From the NCBI GenBank assembly GCA_945905925.1, contig CAMDQN010000045.1, positions 1-46,405 on the forward strand: a stretch of DNA of 46,405 nucleotides. Reading direction: 5' to 3'. Under the pieces are notes generated by a model. That model saw nothing but the letters and a program-made list of their open reading frames with translations, had not been told where the DNA came from and did no database searches. A program made the position numbers and the translations under genes. Numbering within the stretch: the first letter of the stretch is position 1; each line of letters begins with the position of its first letter. The stretch is from Singulisphaera sp. GP187. GTDB lineage: Bacteria > Planctomycetota > Planctomycetia > Gemmatales > Gemmataceae. Positions 25,827 to 33,949 of the stretch are shown here, piece after piece.

Positions 25827-26390
25827 CTAAAGTGTGAACAGCGGGATGCGCTCGAAGCTCAACACGCCGCGTGGGCACCGCTTGACGCACTCGCTGCACG
25901 TCAGGCAGTAGCTGTCGTGGATCGGGATGCCACGGTGCGCGTGCGCGCGGACGTCGATCTCCATCGGGCAGTTGTACGAACAGATGCCGCATTGCACGCA
26001 ACGCGCGGGATCGGGAACCACTTGAGCTTCCGCGCGTGCTTCGTGCCGCGAGTCGATGCGACCCATACCGGCGACACACGCGGTCGGTAGAGCGGCGGGG
26101 GGCGCTGGAGGCGGGGGAAGCGGCGCGGGCGATTCCTGTTCGGGGAACAACCCGCGCACCTTTTTCGCCACAATCCACTTCTCGTCCGCGGCGCGGCGCA
26201 CAAGGTCGGTTGGGGTGAGGCGTCTGCTCGCGACCAACCCCTTCAACTCTTTTGCCGTGATCGGGCCGTTTCGCTTGCCGTCGCGCGTGTAGTACCACCC
26301 GGATGGCGCTTCCCTGCAGGTAATGCAGGTCGCACGCCCGTCCTTCGGCACGAAGTACACTTTGCATTGGGGGCACAGGAGATAGTCCAC
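25827..26390 (-). CDS. zinc ribbon - GYF_2 - 2x[4Fe-4S] ferredoxin
   Basis: A 187-residue cytoplasmic protein beginning at GTG 26390 (MDYLLCPQC), with a GGGAGAAAGG purine tract upstream. A zinc ribbon (Cys6, 9, 22, 25) is followed by a GYF_2-like domain (GWYYTRDGKRNGPI to KWIVAKKVRGLF, about 31-82), a Pro-rich linker (88-102) and a two-cluster ferredoxin domain with CVQCGICSYNCP (131-142) and CLTCSECVKRCP (162-173). The front end matches that of the membrane cytochrome two genes downstream in order, spacing and key residues (GWYYTR, PTD, KW, VRGLF). It is the first gene of the four-gene electron-transfer operon and probably its soluble donor or acceptor. Confidence 0.88.
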   Translation of the reverse strand: MDYLLCPQCKVYFVPKDGRATCITCREAPSGWYYTRDGKRNGPITAKELKGLVASRRLTPTDLVRRAADEKWIVAKKVRGLFPEQESPAPLPPPPAPPAALPTACVAGMGRIDSRHEARAEAQVVPDPARCVQCGICSYNCPMEIDVRAHAHRGIPIHDSYCLTCSECVKRCPRGVLSFERIPLFTL

Positions 26391-26766
26391 AGATATTGGA
26401 ACCTTTCTCCCGGCGTAAAGTCCCGCACAGCGAGTAAACGGTGTCAGAGTGCGGTCGATATCTATGCCGTGATGTTCACTTCAGTATGACCGCCCTTGCT
26501 GTCTACCACAAGACCGCCAGGTGGTTCGGTTTTCGATGGAGAGGTCAGTTCACGGTTTGCGCGCCCCGATACTCGTCACTCAATACGATTGGTGTAATTC
26601 ATTGCCCCAACGGTACTTATCGAGATGCGTGTTTCTGCTTCTTATGCGATGGGCGAGCAACATTTCCCCAGCAATCCAAGCCGTTTCGAGCGTTTTAAGC
26701 CGTATTCAAGCCCACAGCGCGCAAACCGCGAACTGACCTCAGTACCGAGAATCCGCGTGAGGGCCG
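26391..26766. other. intergenic, 376 bp, holding a MITE-like element
   Basis: Between the FAD dehydrogenase stop and the ferredoxin start, both on the minus strand. It is distinctly AT-richer than its surroundings. Most of it is the 200-bp inverted-repeat element at 26541-26740. The promoter of the electron-transfer operon should lie at 26391-26540 or inside the element. Short open frames inside the element have no family features. Confidence 0.6.
26541..26740. mobile_element. 200-bp MITE-like element with 24-bp terminal inverted repeats
   Basis: The left end GAGGTCAGTTCACGGTTTGC continues to 26564, and its complement occupies 26717-26740 with one mismatch in 24. The interior is AT-rich, has no transposase coding and contains several near-repeats (AAGCCGTTT, AAGCCGTATT). 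No target-site duplication is obvious at the outer ends. The features fit a non-autonomous transposable element; a paired regulatory hairpin is the alternative. Confidence 0.62.
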
Positions 26767-28383
26767 TTATTGGGTGAGAGCGTATTTAGCGACGATCGCG
26801 CGGGCCGTGCGCAGCCCGTCAACCGCAGCGCTCACGATGCCGCCCGCGTAGCCCGCGCCCTCGCCGACCGGGTACAACCCCGGCACGCCGGGCGATTCGC
26901 GTCTGTCGTTGTCGCGGTCGATGCGTACAGGCGAGCTGCCACGCGACTCCGGCCCGGTCAGCACCGCGTCCGCGAGGAACCGACCGTTCCAGCGCCGGTC
27001 CATTTGCGGAAGCCCGTGAGCCACCGCTTCGGCCACCAACGGCGGGAGCACCTGACGCAGCTCGCAAGGAGTGACTCCACGCGGGTAACTGCATTCGGGC
27101 ACATTCGCGGACGCGTTTCCGCGCAGGAAGTCGCGCGCACGCTGAACTGGCGACCGGTATTCCAACCCGCGCCCGACCTGGAACGCCTTTGCCTCGTACT
27201 TCTCTTGTAGCCGCATTCCCGCGAGCACGTCCGTGCCCTCGAACGCTTCGACCGGCACGGTCACGACCAACCCGCTGTTCGCGAACACGGAGTCGCGCTT
27301 TGAAAGACTCATCCCGTTCGTACAGAAGAAGCCGGTTTGCGACACGCTCGGAATGATGTACCCGCCGGCACACATGCAGAAGGTGAACAGGTCGTGCGCC
27401 CCGCTCGCGACGAGCGAGTAATCCGCGTTGCCGAGCAGTTCCTCGAAATGTTCGTGCCGCGGACCGAACTGCACCGCGTTCACCACATCTTGCCGGTGTT
27501 CAATGCGCACCCCGAACTGGAACGGCTTGGGCGTCATCGGCACGCCGCGTTCCGCGAGCATCCGGTAGGTGTCGCGCGCGCTGTGGCCGACCGCGAGCGC
27601 GACCACCGATGCCGGGATGAACCCGCTAGACGTGTGGACGCCTTTCAAGCCGGTCGCGTCGAACTGGAGGTCTTCGACGCGAGTGAGGAATCGCACCTCG
27701 CCGCCGAGGTCTTCGATCTTCTGCCTGATCGCTTTCACCACGGCGGGCAGCCGGTTGCTGCCGAGGTGCGGCCGATGGTAATACAGGATGCTAGGCTTGC
27801 CCGGCTGCTGGCCCTTGCAATCCGCGAACAGTTCCAGCACGCGGAGCACATCCGGTCCGGTTCCGCGACACGTGAGTTTGCCGTCGGAGAAGGTGCCCGC
27901 GCCCCCTTCGCCGAACAGGTAGTTGCTCTCGGGGTGGAACTCGCCGCCCGCGTCGAAGGCTTTCACGTCGCGGATGCGGTCGTTGACCTTCGTGCCGCGT
28001 TCGAGGACGATGGGCCGGTAGCCGAGTTGCGCGAGGAAGTACGCGCACACCAACCCGCCGGGCCCAGAGCCGACCACGATTGGACGATGAGGGAGCGGCG
28101 CGTTTCCGGGAGTCGGCATCGCGAACGGCGGTTCCTCGTGCATCTCCACTTGCGCAGTGCCCGGCGCGCGCGCGACGACCGCTTGCTCCTCGGCCGGTAG
28201 ATCGACCTCGAAGTTGTAGACGAACCGGAGTTGGCGTTTGTCGCGGAGGTCGAGCGCCTTGCGGACGATCCGCCAGCGCCCGAGGTCCGGCGGACTCACA
28301 CCGAGCGCCTTGGCCAGGTGCGACGGGAGCGAGGCTTCTGGCGCTTCGATGGGAAGCCGCAGATTCGAGACGCGAATAGACAT
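26767..28383 (-). CDS. FAD-dependent dehydrogenase (COG2509-like)
   Basis: A 538-residue cytoplasmic flavoprotein. It has a short N-terminal alpha/beta region (1-95, with RWRIVRKALDLRDKRQLRFVY) and an FAD motif VVGSGPGGLVCAYFLAQLGY at about 102-121. Family hallmarks follow: FGEGGAGTFSDGKLTCR (about 155-172), YYHRPHLGSNRLP, FCMCAGGYIIPS and a C-terminal LYPVGEGAGYAGGIVSAAVDG. These are typical of the uncharacterised 'FAD-dependent dehydrogenase' family COG2509. The substrate is unknown. It is on the same strand as the electron-transfer operon but 376 bases upstream with a mobile-type element between, so co-transcription is doubtful. Confidence 0.88.
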   Translation of the reverse strand: MSIRVSNLRLPIEAPEASLPSHLAKALGVSPPDLGRWRIVRKALDLRDKRQLRFVYNFEVDLPAEEQAVVARAPGTAQVEMHEEPPFAMPTPGNAPLPHRPIVVGSGPGGLVCAYFLAQLGYRPIVLERGTKVNDRIRDVKAFDAGGEFHPESNYLFGEGGAGTFSDGKLTCRGTGPDVLRVLELFADCKGQQPGKPSILYYHRPHLGSNRLPAVVKAIRQKIEDLGGEVRFLTRVEDLQFDATGLKGVHTSSGFIPASVVALAVGHSARDTYRMLAERGVPMTPKPFQFGVRIEHRQDVVNAVQFGPRHEHFEELLGNADYSLVASGAHDLFTFCMCAGGYIIPSVSQTGFFCTNGMSLSKRDSVFANSGLVVTVPVEAFEGTDVLAGMRLQEKYEAKAFQVGRGLEYRSPVQRARDFLRGNASANVPECSYPRGVTPCELRQVLPPLVAEAVAHGLPQMDRRWNGRFLADAVLTGPESRGSSPVRIDRDNDRRESPGVPGLYPVGEGAGYAGGIVSAAVDGLRTARAIVAKYALTQ

Positions 28384-28641
28384 GCCGACATGTTACACAT
28401 ATTCTTCGCCGCTCGCGAAATCGCGAGCGGCGAAAAGGCAGACGCGGTGCGGCTTGTCGTCTCCAATTTGGTGCTGTGAACGCTCGCGTTTCGGCCGCGA
28501 GAGGCGTATCATGACTGTTGACAATCAGCCCGCCACAGCCGCGCGTCCGCAGTCGATGAGTGATTCACATGGTCGCGGCCGCGCTCCAACCAATGTATTC
28601 CTTCGCCGGCGACACTCTCCGATCCGACTGAGGCAGCACTC
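28384..28641. promoter_or_regulatory. divergent promoter region with a 14-bp palindrome
   Basis: A perfect palindrome at 28405-28434 (14-bp arms TTCGCCGCTCGCGA and complement, with a 2-base centre) lies 22 bases upstream of the FAD dehydrogenase start, so it falls in that gene's leader. It could be an operator, a REP-type repeat or an RNA hairpin. The plus-strand gene at 28642 is preceded by GAGG at 28630-28633. Confidence 0.5.
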
Positions 28642-31600
28642 ATGCATCGTGTTCTCTCTCCGCTCGTGTGTGCCGCGCTCTGTGCGGTGCTGTGTATCCC
28701 TCAGTATCAGGGGGCTGACGCCCCCCGCTCGCCAGCAGCGCAGCCCGCGAAGGCGAACGCGAATGGCATCGAGTACAACCGCGACATCCAGCCAATCCTC
28801 GCCGAGAACTGCTTCGCGTGCCACGGAGCCGACAGCGCCGCGCGCAAGGCGAACTTGAGGCTCGATCTGCGCGAAGCCGCGATTGAGCTGGGCGCGATCG
28901 TGCCGGGTAAGCCCGAGAAGAGCGCGATGATTAGCCGCATCCACGCGGACGGCGAGAAAGAACTGATGCCGCCGCTGAAGTCGAACAAGAAGCTCACGCC
29001 GGCGCAACGGGAGTTGCTCAAGAAGTGGGTCGCGGCCGGCGCGGAATATCAACCGCACTGGTCGTTCATCGCGCCCACCAAGCCCGCCGTGCCTGCGGTG
29101 AAAGACAAGACGTGGGCCCGCACGCCGATCGACGCGTTCGTGCTGGCGAAACTCGAAGCCGCGGGATTGAAGCCCTCACCAGAAGCGGACCGCCGCACGC
29201 TCGCACGGCGCCTGTCGCTCGACCTCACTGGGCTTCCGCCGACACCGGAACAGGTCGAAGCGTTCGTGAACGACAAGGACGCCAACTACTACGAGAAGTA
29301 CGTCGATAAACTGATGGAATCGCCGCACTGGGGCGAACACCGCGGCCGGTACTGGCTCGATTACGCCCGCTACGCCGACACGCACGGCATCCACTTCGAT
29401 AACTTCCGCGAAGTCTGGGCCTACCGCGACTGGGTTATCCGTGCGTTTAACACCAACCAGAAGTTCGACCAGTTCACGATAGAGCAACTCGCAGGCGACC
29501 TGTTGCCGAATCCGACGCTCGACCAGCGCGTCGCGACCGGCTTCAACCGGTGTAACATCACCACCAACGAAGGCGGCATCATCGACGAGGAGTACGTCGT
29601 TCTGTACGCCCGCGACCGCACCGAGACCACGTCGCAAGTGTGGATGGGGTTAACGACTGGGTGCGCCGTTTGCCACGATCACAAGTACGACCCGGTTTCG
29701 CAGAAGGACTTCTACGCACTGTCCGCGTTTTTCAACAACACGACGCAGCCCACGCGGGACGGGAACGTCTCCAACACGCCGCCGATCATCTCGGTGCCGC
29801 GCCCGGAAGACCGCCCGCGCTACGACGTCATCGTCAAGGACGTCGCGGCAGTGAAGGCCAAAGTCGATGCGCGGAAGGTCGCGGCCCGCGACACGTTCAC
29901 CGCGTGGATGAAGACCGCGAAAGCGGAAGACTTCGCCGCGAAAGCCCCGACACAGGGCCTGGTGTTCCACTCGCCGCTCAAGGAAGGAAAGGGCGACACG
30001 CTTGCGCTTACCGTCGCGGGCAAGCCGCGAGAGGTGAAGTTCGCCGGCGGGTACGACTGGTCCGCGAACCGGGCCGACAAGACGAAAGGCGCGTTCACGA
30101 TTCTCCCGGGCAAGGCGATCGAGTTGAAGGATGTGGGCGACTTCGACCGCACGCAACCGTTCGCGGTTTCGACGTGGGTGTCGCTCGCGAAGCGAAACAC
30201 GAACGGTGCGATCCTCGGGCGCATGGACGAGGCGAACGGCCACCGCGGTTGGGACGTGTGGGTTCAGGCGGACAAGATCGGGATGCACGTCATCAATGCG
30301 TACCCGCAGGACGCGGTGAAAGTGGTGGCGAAGACCTCGCTCGCGCCAGGGAAGTGGACGCACGTGACCGTTGCGTATGACGGCACCGGCAAGTCGGGCG
30401 GCATCAAGATTTACTACGACGGCGAATTGCAACCGACGGACGTGGAAGCCGACACGCTGAAGTCCACGACGCGCACGACCGTGCCGTTGAAGATCGGCCA
30501 GCGCAGCACGACAGGGCGCGTGGCCGGCGTGAGCCTCGAAGACCTGCGAATCTACGACCGGCCGTTCACCGCGATCGACGCTCAACAGGCTTCCGGCTCG
30601 AAGCGCACCGCGGACGTGCTCGCGAAACCGCCCGCGAATCGCACCCCACAGGAAAACGAGGAACTCTATACGTGGTGGCTCGTTTCGCGCGACGAGGTCT
30701 ACTTGGCCGCGACCGCGGAGTACCGCAAAGTTCAGGCGGAAGAAGTCGCGATCCGCGCGCGCGGTACGATCGCGCACGTGATGAACGAGAAGCCCGGCGA
30801 GCCGGGCGCGTTTGTTCTCTTCCGCGGCGACTACGACAAGCGCCGCGACCCGGTGAAAGCGGCGACACCGAAGTCGCTTCCAACAATGCCGGACGACTTG
30901 CCGCGCAATCGGTTGGGCCTCGCGAAGTGGCTCGTGTCGGGCGTACATCCGCTAACGGCGCGCGTGACCGTGAACCGGTTCTGGCAGGAACTTTATGGCA
31001 CCGGTTTGGTGCGCACGAGTGGCGACTTCGGCATCGCGGGCGAACTCGCGAGTCACCCGGAACTGCTCGACTGGATGGCGCTAGAATTCCAATCGAAGTG
31101 GGATGTGAAGGCGTTCTTCAAGCTCCTCGTAACGAGCGCAACGTACCGTCAGGCCGCGATCGCGACCGCGGAGAAGTTGGACAAGGACCGCGACAACCGG
31201 TTGATGTCGCGCGGCCCGCGGTTCCGCATGGACGCCGAGATGATCCGCGACCAGGCGCTCGCGGCGAGCGGTTTGCTTGTCCCCAAGATTGGTGGTGCAA
31301 GCGTGAAGCCCTACCAGCCCGAAGGCGTGTGGGAAGCGGTCGCAATGCCTGGCTCGAACACCCGCAACTACAAGCCGGACACCGGTGAGAGTCTGTACCG
31401 GCGCAGCATGTACACGTTCTGGAAGCGCGCGGCTCCGCCGGCCGCGATGGAGGTGCTGAACGCGCCCAACCGCGAGACCTGCAGCGTCCGGCGCGACCGT
31501 ACGAACACGCCGCTCGCGGCGCTGCTCACGCTCAACGACGTGCAGTTCGTGGAAGCGGCCCGCGTCCTCGCGGAGAAGACCATCACTGCCGACCCCAACG

Positions 31601-31848
31601 ACGCGAAGCGGATCGACTTCATCGCGAAGCGTCTGCTGGCTCGCCCGTTTCGCGCCGAGGAACTGGCGATCGTGAAGGACGTACTCGCGAATCTGCGCAC
31701 GCACTACAAGGCGAAGCCGGAAGAGGCGAGCAAGTTGATCGCGTTCGGTGAATCGAAGGCCGACGCGAAACTCGACGCGAGCGAACTGGCCGCGTGGACG
31801 ATGCTCGCGAACCAACTGCTGAACCTTGACGAGGTGCTGAATAAATAA
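28642..31848 (+). CDS. PSCyt1 - DUF1549 - LamG - DUF1553 planctomycete cytochrome-c-like protein
   Basis: A 1068-residue exported protein with a signal peptide (VLSPLVCAALCAVLCIPQ). Domains in order: PSCyt1 with CFACH (Cys57) and the DDxRG-like LRLDLREAA segment, DUF1549 (about 150-360) with a CAVCH motif (Cys341) and the DHKYDPVSQKDFY signature, a LamG/concanavalin domain inserted at about 505-645, and DUF1553 (about 750-1030) with TARVTVNRFWQELYGTGLV and a SHPELLDWMALEF segment. The order matches the large planctomycete family usually paired with DUF1501, which follows at 31952. The LamG insert probably binds a carbohydrate. Enzyme activity is not established for the family. Confidence 0.9.
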   Translation: MHRVLSPLVCAALCAVLCIPQYQGADAPRSPAAQPAKANANGIEYNRDIQPILAENCFACHGADSAARKANLRLDLREAAIELGAIVPGKPEKSAMISRIHADGEKELMPPLKSNKKLTPAQRELLKKWVAAGAEYQPHWSFIAPTKPAVPAVKDKTWARTPIDAFVLAKLEAAGLKPSPEADRRTLARRLSLDLTGLPPTPEQVEAFVNDKDANYYEKYVDKLMESPHWGEHRGRYWLDYARYADTHGIHFDNFREVWAYRDWVIRAFNTNQKFDQFTIEQLAGDLLPNPTLDQRVATGFNRCNITTNEGGIIDEEYVVLYARDRTETTSQVWMGLTTGCAVCHDHKYDPVSQKDFYALSAFFNNTTQPTRDGNVSNTPPIISVPRPEDRPRYDVIVKDVAAVKAKVDARKVAARDTFTAWMKTAKAEDFAAKAPTQGLVFHSPLKEGKGDTLALTVAGKPREVKFAGGYDWSANRADKTKGAFTILPGKAIELKDVGDFDRTQPFAVSTWVSLAKRNTNGAILGRMDEANGHRGWDVWVQADKIGMHVINAYPQDAVKVVAKTSLAPGKWTHVTVAYDGTGKSGGIKIYYDGELQPTDVEADTLKSTTRTTVPLKIGQRSTTGRVAGVSLEDLRIYDRPFTAIDAQQASGSKRTADVLAKPPANRTPQENEELYTWWLVSRDEVYLAATAEYRKVQAEEVAIRARGTIAHVMNEKPGEPGAFVLFRGDYDKRRDPVKAATPKSLPTMPDDLPRNRLGLAKWLVSGVHPLTARVTVNRFWQELYGTGLVRTSGDFGIAGELASHPELLDWMALEFQSKWDVKAFFKLLVTSATYRQAAIATAEKLDKDRDNRLMSRGPRFRMDAEMIRDQALAASGLLVPKIGGASVKPYQPEGVWEAVAMPGSNTRNYKPDTGESLYRRSMYTFWKRAAPPAAMEVLNAPNRETCSVRRDRTNTPLAALLTLNDVQFVEAARVLAEKTITADPNDAKRIDFIAKRLLARPFRAEELAIVKDVLANLRTHYKAKPEEASKLIAFGESKADAKLDASELAAWTMLANQLLNLDEVLNK

Positions 31849-31855
31849 GAGTCGG

Positions 31856-31874
31856 CGACTCGCTCCGCGAGTCG
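31856..31874. terminator. small hairpin between PSCyt1 and DUF1501 genes
   Basis: An 8-bp stem (CGACTCGC/GCGAGTCG) with a TCC loop lies eight bases after the stop codon. It has no T-run, so it is more likely an intercistronic structure than a full terminator. Confidence 0.35.
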
Positions 31875-31951
31875 TCACTGCTGGCTCCAACCTCATTGAC
31901 CCGAAGAAATAGTTACTCGTGGAGCGAGTGACCAACGCTTGGAGAACCACA

Positions 31952-33433
31952 ATGAATCTCTTCGATAATACCCGCGCACTCGAACTCACACGCCGGCACT
32001 TCTTCGCGTCCGGCGGTCTGTCGCTCGGCGCGATGGCCCTCGCGAACCTCGCAGGCGGCGCTGAGAAGGCTCCGATGCCGAAACTCGCGGCCGGCACCGA
32101 GACCGGCATCGGAGCCGCACTCCCGAAGACACACTTCCCAACGAAGTGCAAGAACGTCATCTATCTGCACATGCTCGGCGGCCCGGCGCAGATGGATCTC
32201 TACGACTACAAGCCGGAGATGGAGAGGCAGTATGACAAGGACTTGCCGGAGAGCATTCGCAAAGGGCAACGGCTCACCACAATGACCAGCGGCCAGCAGC
32301 GGTTCCCCGTCGCGCCCAGCATGTACAAGTTCAAGCGGCACGGCGACTGCGGCATGTGGATCACCGAGAAGCTGCCGCATACCGCGAAGATGGCCGACGA
32401 CATGGTGTTCGTCCGCTCCATGCACACGGAGGCGATCAACCACGAACCCGCAGTCACGCACATGCAGACCGGGAACATGGTCACCGGGCGCCCGTGCGTC
32501 GGGGCGTGGACCAGTTACGGTCTCGGCTCGCTCAACCAGAACCTCCCAACGTTCGTGGTGATGGTCGCGAAGCCGAGCAACACGGAGCAGATTCAGGCCA
32601 TCTCGGCGCGCCTGTGGCAGTCGGGCTACCTGCCCGGTGAACACGCGGCGGTCAGCTTTCGCGCCGCGAACGATCCGATCCTGTTCATCAACAATCCACC
32701 GGGGGTGTCGAGCGAAGTGCGCCGCACCACGCTCGACGGGTTGAGCAAGTTGAACGAACTGAACCACGCACAACTCGGCGACCCCGAGACGAAGACACGC
32801 ATCGCACAATACGAGATGGCGTACCGGATGCAGTCGAGCGTGCCGGACCTCGCGGACCTCTCGAAGGAACCGCAGAACGTACTCGACCTGTACGGCCCCG
32901 ACGTGAAGAAGCCCGGGAGCTTCGCACACACCGCACTGACCGCGCGCCGACTGGTGGAACGCGGTGTGCGGTTCGTGCAGGTGTATCACAACAACTGGGA
33001 TCACCACGGCAACCTGCCCGCTCGCATGAACGACCAGACACGCGACGTGGATCAACCGTGTTGGGGGTTGATCCAAGACCTGAAGCGGCAGGGGCTGTTC
33101 GAGAGCACGCTGGTGATCTGGGGTGGTGAGTTTGGTCGCACGATCTACAGCCAGGGCGGGCTGTCGAAGACAAACTACGGGCGCGACCACCACCCGCGGT
33201 GCTTCACGATGTGGATGGCCGGCGGTGGCTCGAAAGGCGGCACCATCTACGGTGAAACAGACGATTACAGTTACAACATCGTGAAAGACCCAGTTCACGT
33301 GCGCGACCTGCACGCGACCATCCTGCGTCTGCTCGGCATCGACCACGACAAGTTCAGCTATCGCTATCAGGGGTTGGATAATAAGCTCGTTGGCGTCGAG
33401 AAGGCAAACATCATCAAGGAACTGATCGCATAA
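31952..33433 (+). CDS. DUF1501 protein with Tat-type signal
   Basis: A 493-residue protein. ATG 31952 follows a GGAG at eight to eleven bases and starts a twin-arginine-type signal (LTRRHFFASGGLSLGAMALA). DUF1501 landmarks are IYLHMLGGPAQMDLYDYKP, a long insertion with NHEPAVTHMQTGNMVTGRP, ALTARRLVERGVRFVQVYHN, WGGEFGRTIYSQGG, NYGRDHHPRCFTMWMAGGG and a C-terminal LHATILRLLGIDH. The extra histidines and aspartates sit at positions used for metals in the alkaline phosphatase clan. It pairs with the gene at 28642 and is followed 23 bases later by a truncated hemoglobin gene, an uncommon third partner. Confidence 0.9.
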   Translation: MNLFDNTRALELTRRHFFASGGLSLGAMALANLAGGAEKAPMPKLAAGTETGIGAALPKTHFPTKCKNVIYLHMLGGPAQMDLYDYKPEMERQYDKDLPESIRKGQRLTTMTSGQQRFPVAPSMYKFKRHGDCGMWITEKLPHTAKMADDMVFVRSMHTEAINHEPAVTHMQTGNMVTGRPCVGAWTSYGLGSLNQNLPTFVVMVAKPSNTEQIQAISARLWQSGYLPGEHAAVSFRAANDPILFINNPPGVSSEVRRTTLDGLSKLNELNHAQLGDPETKTRIAQYEMAYRMQSSVPDLADLSKEPQNVLDLYGPDVKKPGSFAHTALTARRLVERGVRFVQVYHNNWDHHGNLPARMNDQTRDVDQPCWGLIQDLKRQGLFESTLVIWGGEFGRTIYSQGGLSKTNYGRDHHPRCFTMWMAGGGSKGGTIYGETDDYSYNIVKDPVHVRDLHATILRLLGIDHDKFSYRYQGLDNKLVGVEKANIIKELIA

Positions 33434-33456
33434 CGCAACCGCTCCCGGAGGAACAC

Positions 33457-33852
33457 GTGAGGACGCCAGAAGTGAAGTCGATTTACGACCGGCTCGGCGG
33501 TGTGTACGCCATCGCGGTGGTCGTTGATGATTTCATCGACCGCGTCATGGACGACGCGCGGTTGAACGCGAACCCAAAGGTGGACGAAGCGCATCACCGC
33601 GTTTCGCGCGCCGGGTTCAAGTACCTCGTCACTGAGATGGTGTGCTGGGCGACTGGAGGCCCGCAACGGTACTCCGGGAAGTCCATGTACGACTCGCACG
33701 CGCACCTAGCCATTACCGAAGGCGAGTGGCAGGTATTCCTGGGTGATTTCCGCGCGACGCTCGACAAGTTCGGAGTGCCGGCGCTCGAACAGGCCGAGTT
33801 GTTTGCCATCGTTGAGAGCACGAAAAAGGACATCGTGCTGCCGCCGACGTAG
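33457..33852 (+). CDS. truncated hemoglobin (group 1-like)
   Basis: A 131-residue protein starting at GTG 33457 with a perfect GGAGG six bases upstream. It matches short globins of the truncated hemoglobin family: YDRLGGVYAIAVVVDDFIDR at the N terminus, FKYLVTEMVCWATGGPQRYS in the middle, and GKSMYDSHAHLAI with the proximal histidine (His81 by spacing from Met77). No signal peptide, so cytoplasmic. The role would be binding O2 or NO or related heme chemistry. Its tight spacing behind DUF1501 suggests co-transcription with the 28642/31952 pair. Confidence 0.88.
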   Translation: MRTPEVKSIYDRLGGVYAIAVVVDDFIDRVMDDARLNANPKVDEAHHRVSRAGFKYLVTEMVCWATGGPQRYSGKSMYDSHAHLAITEGEWQVFLGDFRATLDKFGVPALEQAELFAIVESTKKDIVLPPT

Positions 33853-33949
33853 CGCGTCGGGTGGCGGCCGAAACGGCAAATCTCGATAGCCTCATTCCTC
33901 AGCTTCGCGCACAATAAGTACTTCCCTCCCACCTTTCGAGAGTGAAACC

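Noticed and set aside
26441-26698. Open frames inside the MITE-like element
   Set aside because: Short, cysteine/phenylalanine-rich, without motif, and spanning one terminal inverted repeat; more likely non-coding.
31913-33346. 477-codon minus-strand frame over the third DUF1501 gene
   Set aside because: Antisense shadow with low-complexity His/Arg/Val composition.
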